NCBI GenBank assembly: GCA_950295325.1
Contig: OX485809.1
Coordinates: 13,208,001 to 13,272,000, forward strand
Length of the DNA: 64,000 nt
Source: Polytrichum commune
Taxonomy: Eukaryota > Streptophyta > Polytrichopsida > Polytrichales > Polytrichaceae
Direction of reading: 5' to 3'
The notes under the pieces were generated by a model that was not told the DNA's origin, did no database searches, and saw only the letters and a program-made list of their open reading frames with translations. Below, piece after piece: positions 59,180 through 64,000 of the stretch (position 1 is the stretch's first letter; the number at the start of each line of letters is the position of its first letter). A program made the position numbers and the translations under genes.

Positions 59180-61310
59180 GTACTCACTTCTGGGTGAGCA
59201 GATTCAAACATCCAGTTTGTACATAATACCATCCTGTTTATGGAGGTTGGTTCGTCGTGTTTGAACAGGTTCAAAAGTGTTAGGGCACCATAGGAAAAAT
59301 CCATGATAGTCTATTGGATCTGGGATTGGATAACCAAGGGATGATACGTATGACAGATCTGAAAATAGATTGTACGTCTGATGGGCAGATGTGATAACCT
59401 GAAGTTGTATGAGATTTCAGAGGGAAGCACAGAAATATTTCAGTTATGCATAAGGCCCTTGTCAACTTGTTCATGTTCAAGAGTTCAAAGTTCTGTGCTA
59501 GAAGCTCAGGTGACGTTTCAGAATCTGATGGCCGAAGTTCAGTGCAGGGGTTGCCACCAATCTCCCTGACGGTTTAGTAGAAATAAACGTTTCCTTTGAG
59601 AAGACTTTATGTTGTATCATTCTTGTGATTAATGTCTTTTAGATGCTCTGGCCCAATGCTATGAGTATGACTTTTCTCTGTCCATTTGTCTCTTCAGTTT
59701 ATTTTCTGCTCTTCTGATATCTAGAGTCAATGTTTCGCCCAAAGAGTTCATTTTTTGCTGCAATGACATTTCTCTCATCAACAATCTCTACAAGGTGGTG
59801 CTTGTGGCAAGCAACCAACTAACCAATGTTGGTTGCTAATATACTCAATCCAATATTGTCTGGAATTTCAGAGTAATGTTTGATTAGTGTGTGTTAAATC
59901 TTGTGTTGGAATACCTTGTTCTACAAATTGGTTTTGGTGATTCTTTGATGCACTCATCACAATTGTCATTTCTTGAGTTTTATTATTATTTAAAATATTT
60001 AACGAGAATTTAGCATTGACCACATGCTTTGTTAAAGCAAGCACGGAGTCGTGTCGCACGGTCTAATTACCTGTCAAGATTTGGATTTTCATTGCACACA
60101 TGAAGAGGTGCAAGGTGATAGCTGTGTTAGAATTAATGAACTAAGGCAACTTCTTGCCCACTTGGATGACATGAGCCTAGTAGACACCTTACATATTTTG
60201 ACTGGTTGTTTTAACCAGTGTGTAGTTGATTTAACAATCACTTGTTTTAAACGATGACGAGAAAAGTAGATGAAATGGAGTCATGGAGGATGGTGTGCCG
60301 TGGTAGGAGTAGCCATGTTCGTTGTTAATGTGTTCTTAGTCATGGGACATGTTCTTGTAAAGATCATGCCATCATTCTATTGTCGTTTGGCCATTTTATC
60401 AAGGATGTAATTCAACATACTCTTCAAGGTTCAATATATTTTCAAAGCTAACTGAACATTTAGTCAAACATTCGTGCTCACACCGTCATCACTTTCAAGA
60501 AGCATAAGCATGTAAACACATGAGGACCATGCTAGAAAATTCATAATCATGAAATCTAACAAATTAGATATTGATCTTGATTTAGAATAACCATATTATG
60601 CCTTAAGCAATGCAAATGTTTGATCATAATGTAATGTTTAGGGTTAACTTGAGGTTATATGGATTCAATGATGTGATTAGCATATGCCTCAATGTAATTG
60701 AAACAAACAACTTTATTGTGTATTGAAACTCACTATGTTGTGGCTTAGTAGTTGGCCAAGGCTGCTCATCATATATCCATGTACATAATTATCTTATAGT
60801 CATTGGGTAGCAATCAAAGAAGGTTGCTTGGAACACTTGCTCTTACAATACAAGTCATGGAGGCCACTCTGACGAACATGCTACATCACATTTATATAGT
60901 TTAGTCATTCTATTATGCAATGAACTCTCTAAGTAAAAAGAGTTAAGAACCAATCACCAAAGCATATGCAATGACCAAACTTTAGACACGGTTAAACAAA
61001 AGACTAATAAGATTGCAACCCCATGGTTGATAGACATCAATTGAATGTTGTAGTTTGATGTGATTGAATCGATGTAACATGATTGTTAATGTATGGCTTT
61101 GGAGGTTTCTTACAAACCCCCATTAAGGAACATAGGCCTAATTTGGTCATTGCAATCATTGGACACCTACGTTTGGATATAATCTTGTCAGTTCATGTCA
61201 CTAAAAGGTCATGTTCATCCATACTTAACCCGATACCAAAATACACGTGTTAAAGAGATTGGTCTACGTGCTCTAAAATTTATCAACTAAATACATCCAT
61301 CCTTTATTCT
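59180..61310. other. 3' flank of the ABHD17-like gene and intergenic DNA
   Basis: The 3' untranslated region probably extends to about 59.6 kb (AATAAA at about 59581). After that the DNA is AT-rich with no supported gene. A dispersed repeat relative (words TTGGTCTACGTGCTC) lies near 61260. Confidence 0.5.
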
Positions 61311-61312
61311 AG

Positions 61313-61580
61313 TTGGAACTGTCTAATTCCAACTAGATCTATCTATTCATTAGAGTTGTCTAACTCCGATGAATAACATTCATCTTTCCAATTATGGAGT
61401 GGTCTAACTCCAGTGCACCTCATCGAGAGTTGTCTAACTCATGTGCACATGTTCTCAATATGGAATGGTCTAATTCCAATGCACTATATGCGGAGCTATC
61501 TAACCCCAATGCACATGCTGTCAATATGGAGTTGTCTAACTCCAATCCATCCATCTTCAACTAGGAGTTGTCTAGCTCCC
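61313..61580 (+). repeat. irregular array of eight GGAGTTGTCTAACTCC hairpin units
   Basis: Units near 61313, 61352, 61396, 61425, 61462, 61492, 61520 and 61564. Each is a short hairpin with arms GGAGTT/AACTCC around GTCT, or the matched variants GGAAT/ATTCC and GGAGT/ACTCC. Spacers share CAATGCACATG and CTCAATATGG words. The small frame 61413-61616 follows from the repeat. Confidence 0.75.
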
Positions 61581-61877
61581 ATCATCCTCTGCTTACACAC
61601 TGGCACATGTGGTTAGATTATTCAATCATTCATCAATATTTGTAGTTACTTTACAACCATTATAGTCTCAATAGTCAATATAATTGGGGGGAGGGGGGAG
61701 GATACCTATGTGGCCTTTTTATGACTCATTGTTAGTGGACCTCATGTATTTGAGTAGTATGAGGTAGCAAACTAAAAACATAACCAAATAAGGCCCATCT
61801 ACCTCAAGGTTGCAATAAGTGCCTCTACCGTAGAGTATCATAATCATCCTAGGCATCTTCCATCAAAATAGGTCTAA

Positions 61878-62246
61878 GAGCATGTTTACATGAGAGCAAT
61901 TAGGTCATGGCTCTTGAGAATCCTTGAATTCTCATTGCTTGAGAGTGTCATGGCCCCTGCTTTTGGTTTACATAAGGGTAGTTTTCTACCACAACCCAAT
62001 AACATCTCCAATGGATATAAAAGCTGCATGGAATCCCACATGGCAAGTATGGATAATGTTGGCCGGGATTTTAGAGAATTTTTTGGGCCAACTCTTGAAG
62101 GTAGGCATGGCGGAAGTTAGACTAAGGGCTTGCGCCCTCCAGAATACTTTGGACAATCGATGGACTTCTCTATGGTCTCATCCAAAAAGTGGGGTACCAT
62201 GGTCATTTAAGAGCCATGACCTAATATCTTTGGTGTAAACATGCCC
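61878..62246. mobile_element. Tourist-like (PIF/Harbinger) MITE with TAA duplications
   Basis: Left end GAGCATGTTTACATGAGAG and ATTAGGTCATGGCTCTT; right end AAGAGCCATGACCTAAT and GTGTAAACATGCCC. The inverted ends cover about 39 bp and are flanked directly by TAA (61875-61877 and 62247-62249). The interior frames (76 and 104 codons) are not a transposase. Confidence 0.88.
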
Positions 62247-62255
62247 TAAGTTACT

Positions 62256-62756
62256 ACACCGTTTATGATATTTAGTGTCATGTGTGTAATAATGTTACTT
62301 AGCTTATTTTGAGGCGTATGCTAGGTTGGACTAATGTAACTTGGCGTTCAAGTGCCCTCCTATCATCTTGGAATGATTACGTTCAATAATGTTTTGAGTT
62401 GTATGCTAACTACATTACACAGTGGTCTACACATGACACTTGCCATTAGTATGCTTGAGAATATCTTCCTCATGCATTATTAATATGTAAACACATGACA
62501 TGTGCCATTAGTATGCTCAATAATAACTTCCCCTCGCATACTAAAATGCAAAAAATCATCTCAAGTATCCCAATATGACCCCAATGTGCTACGTCAAATG
62601 CCATAATGTAAATAACTTTTTCACCAAAAAATTACTTATGTCGACAAATAATATCATATTGGCAATTAGTGGACGTGACAGGTTGAGACCTCTAGGCATC
62701 TAGTTTAGGCCCTTCTCAAACAATGTAAGTAACACTAAATATCATAAACGGTGTAA
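62256..62756. mobile_element. MITE with ACACCGTTTATGATATTTAG ends, 9-bp duplication
   Basis: Inverted ends ACACCGTTTATGATATTT (62256) and AAATATCATAAACGGTGT (about 62737-62754). Flanked by TAAGTTACT (62247-62255) and TAAGTCACT (62757-62765). A 9-bp duplication is typical of Mutator-like elements. No transposase in the 0.5-kb interior. Confidence 0.78.
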
Positions 62757-62765
62757 TAAGTCACT

Positions 62766-62985
62766 ACGCTAAATATGATATTTAGTGTCACCTACTATTT
62801 GGAATTACACAATGCTATACCTTTTTCTATCATTCATGTAAATTTTTGACCAAGTAAAGTTGTCCATGTCCTATAATGTCCAAACAATCAAGATCACATT
62901 TGTTGGCAAAATATGAGATATACAGTAAATAGATCTAGCATTGCGTAACTCCAAATAGTAAATAGAATGTTTAGTGCATCCCTAG
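62766..62985 (-). mobile_element. MITE, TTTAGTGTCAC family, copy 3, 9-bp duplication
   Basis: Reverse-oriented relative of copies 1 and 2. Its flanks are identical 9-mers TAAGTCACT (62757-62765 and 62986-62994), so the insertion is precise and probably the youngest of the three copies. Confidence 0.82.
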
Positions 62986-63159
62986 TAAGTCACTGCTAGG
63001 ATTTGTTTCAGTTACACTGCATGCACGGCCATAGGGTCCCCTTTCACCTCCCCCTTCACACTGAGCGCGCCTGTGGCCTTCTGTGAAATCACGAATTCAA
63101 ATCCACCCTCTCTTCGTTTTGCTTTGCTTGTTTTTTTTTTCTTTTTGCTTGCTTGTTTT

Positions 63160-63192
63160 GCTTTGTCTTGCTCGCTCGCTCGCTCGCTCGCT
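63160..63192 (+). repeat. (GCTC)n microsatellite in the 5' leader
   Basis: About six GCTC units directly upstream of the ATG at 63197, in a T/C-rich leader (63110-63165). Confidence 0.85.
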
Positions 63193-63196
63193 TGCA

Positions 63197-63295
63197 ATGG
63201 GGGGCTCCTACGACAGTGCCCCGCATTACCGGCTCCACCGGCGGGACGACAAGCTCTTCCTCGACAATGTCCACCGCAACATCCACATGGACAAA
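63197..63295 (+). CDS. first exon of a probable SAMHD1/HD-domain phosphohydrolase gene (partial)
   Basis: ATG 63197 opens MGGSYDSAPHYRLHRRDDKLF, then LDNVHRNIHMDK, ending at a donor GTAAAT (63296) in phase 0 (33 codons). The DNVHGNIYLDP-type stretch is the conserved start of SAMHD1-like HD-domain proteins (dNTP triphosphohydrolase family) in plants and animals, where it precedes the HD catalytic domain. The catalytic His-Asp residues would be in later exons. The next 700 bp to the window edge look like intron, with no second exon seen. The short match makes this a moderate call. Confidence 0.55.
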
Positions 63296-64000
63296 GTAAA
63301 TCATGAAAATCATCGTCTATTACAATTTCTTCCTCGCAATTCTCGTCATGGTCGCCTGCACAATTCTTGCCCCGGGGCTAGGGTTTCGGTAGTGCATGAG
63401 CGGAGCAGGCTGATTTGGATTTGGATTTGGATTTGGATTCGAACTCGAACAGCCTTGTGGCTATGTCCGATGATGGTCAGGAGCTCGTGTTGTCTTAATT
63501 ACGGTAGCTTTGTGCTCTTCGTCAGGAACTAGGTAGTGTCTTATATAGGTGTCCGTGTGTGTTTGTATATATGTATGTATGTATTTTTTGGTCCTAGAAA
63601 TTGACAGTCGGTTTCGTGTATGCTGATCTTGTGCGAATTTTGATGCCTCGTGCTTTGGAGTTTGTTAGGATTCTGGAATTGTAGAATGAGAGTGTCGAGT
63701 TTGGAGATTTTCATCTTGTAGAGTTTTGAATTGGTAGTTTTCATTCAATTTGCGGCGGAAGATGCTGCGGCCGTGGGTTTAGGGTTTAACGGAATCACTG
63801 TAATGGCGTTGGTACTGCCAGGTGGTGGTTTTTTGGTTCATTATTTTAATAATATAACTTTGGTCATGGCATTGGTTAATTTTTGGACGTAGAATGGAAT
63901 TTGCAACGCTCTTCTTAAGATAGATCAGATGTGTTGAGAGTGTTATATTGTATCCAGTTGCGTTGTGCTACAGTCTTGCAAGGTTACCGGTCCGGGGGCT
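63296..64000 (+). other. probable first intron of the HD-domain gene
   Basis: T-rich, with GGATTT pentamer-like repeats (63414-63440), no supported exon. The frame continuing from exon 1 (to 63532) reads through the donor and is not credible coding. Confidence 0.45.

Noticed and set aside
63083-63196. ORF upstream of the HD-domain exon, hydrophobic Leu/Phe/Ser-rich, signal-peptide-like
   Set aside because: Comes from the T/C-rich leader and the GCTC microsatellite; the conserved protein begins at 63197.

Overview
This window is nuclear DNA of a land plant or close relative. Split plant genes sit far apart in AT-rich, repeat-packed intergenic DNA; there are interstitial CCCTAAA (plant telomere type) repeats, and three gene models match plant protein families across their full length. 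The species cannot be told from sequence alone. Fairly divergent RINT1/MAG2 and lipase proteins, and an unusual LINE type, make me lean weakly towards a non-angiosperm lineage.

Genes. (1) A five-exon RINT1/MAG2-type vesicle-tethering gene on the minus strand (19679 to 15544). Its spliced length is exactly in frame at 805 codons, and it carries a tandemly duplicated copy of part of exon 1 inside intron 1. (2) A four-exon class 3 / diacylglycerol-lipase-like gene on the plus strand (25456 to 29842, 566 codons) with a complete Ser-Asp-His triad. (3) A five-exon ABHD17-type alpha/beta hydrolase on the plus strand (55231 to 59179, 275 codons), also with a complete triad and a myristoylation-type N-terminus. 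(4) The first exon of what is probably a SAMHD1/HD-domain phosphohydrolase gene at 63197, which runs off the right edge. These four are functionally unrelated; nothing suggests a cluster or pathway.

Mobile and repeated DNA dominate the rest. From 41.9 to 48.1 kb lies a decayed, 5'-truncated non-LTR retrotransposon encoding in order an AP-type endonuclease, reverse transcriptase, RNase H, a CCHC zinc knuckle and a restriction-like endonuclease: a dual-endonuclease, Dualen/RandI-like layout. A second, heavily decayed reverse transcriptase fragment of the same kind is at 1.37-1.75 kb. Broken DNA transposons include a pogo/Tigger-like transposase (32.2-33.3 kb) and a DDE_3 Tc1/mariner-like transposase lacking its third acidic residue (53.2-54.0 kb). 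Many MITEs are visible, including three abutting ones at 61.9-63.0 kb, two of them flanked by the same 9-bp target sequence.

The most unusual structure is at 4.6-12.1 kb. A 22-bp palindrome (arms TTTACGAACG and CGTTCGTAAA around a 2-bp centre) occurs in dozens of copies, embedded in at least four different spacer/period contexts. Two of the arrays lie in opposite orientation inside a 5.3-kb inverted repeat whose outer arms are about 395 bp of unique sequence. This is a foldback-like element or a long-hairpin locus. It also contains a G-quadruplex-prone GGGAT array and telomere-like repeats between its arms, and an upstream TATA box preceded by repeated TAGTTGGTC motifs.
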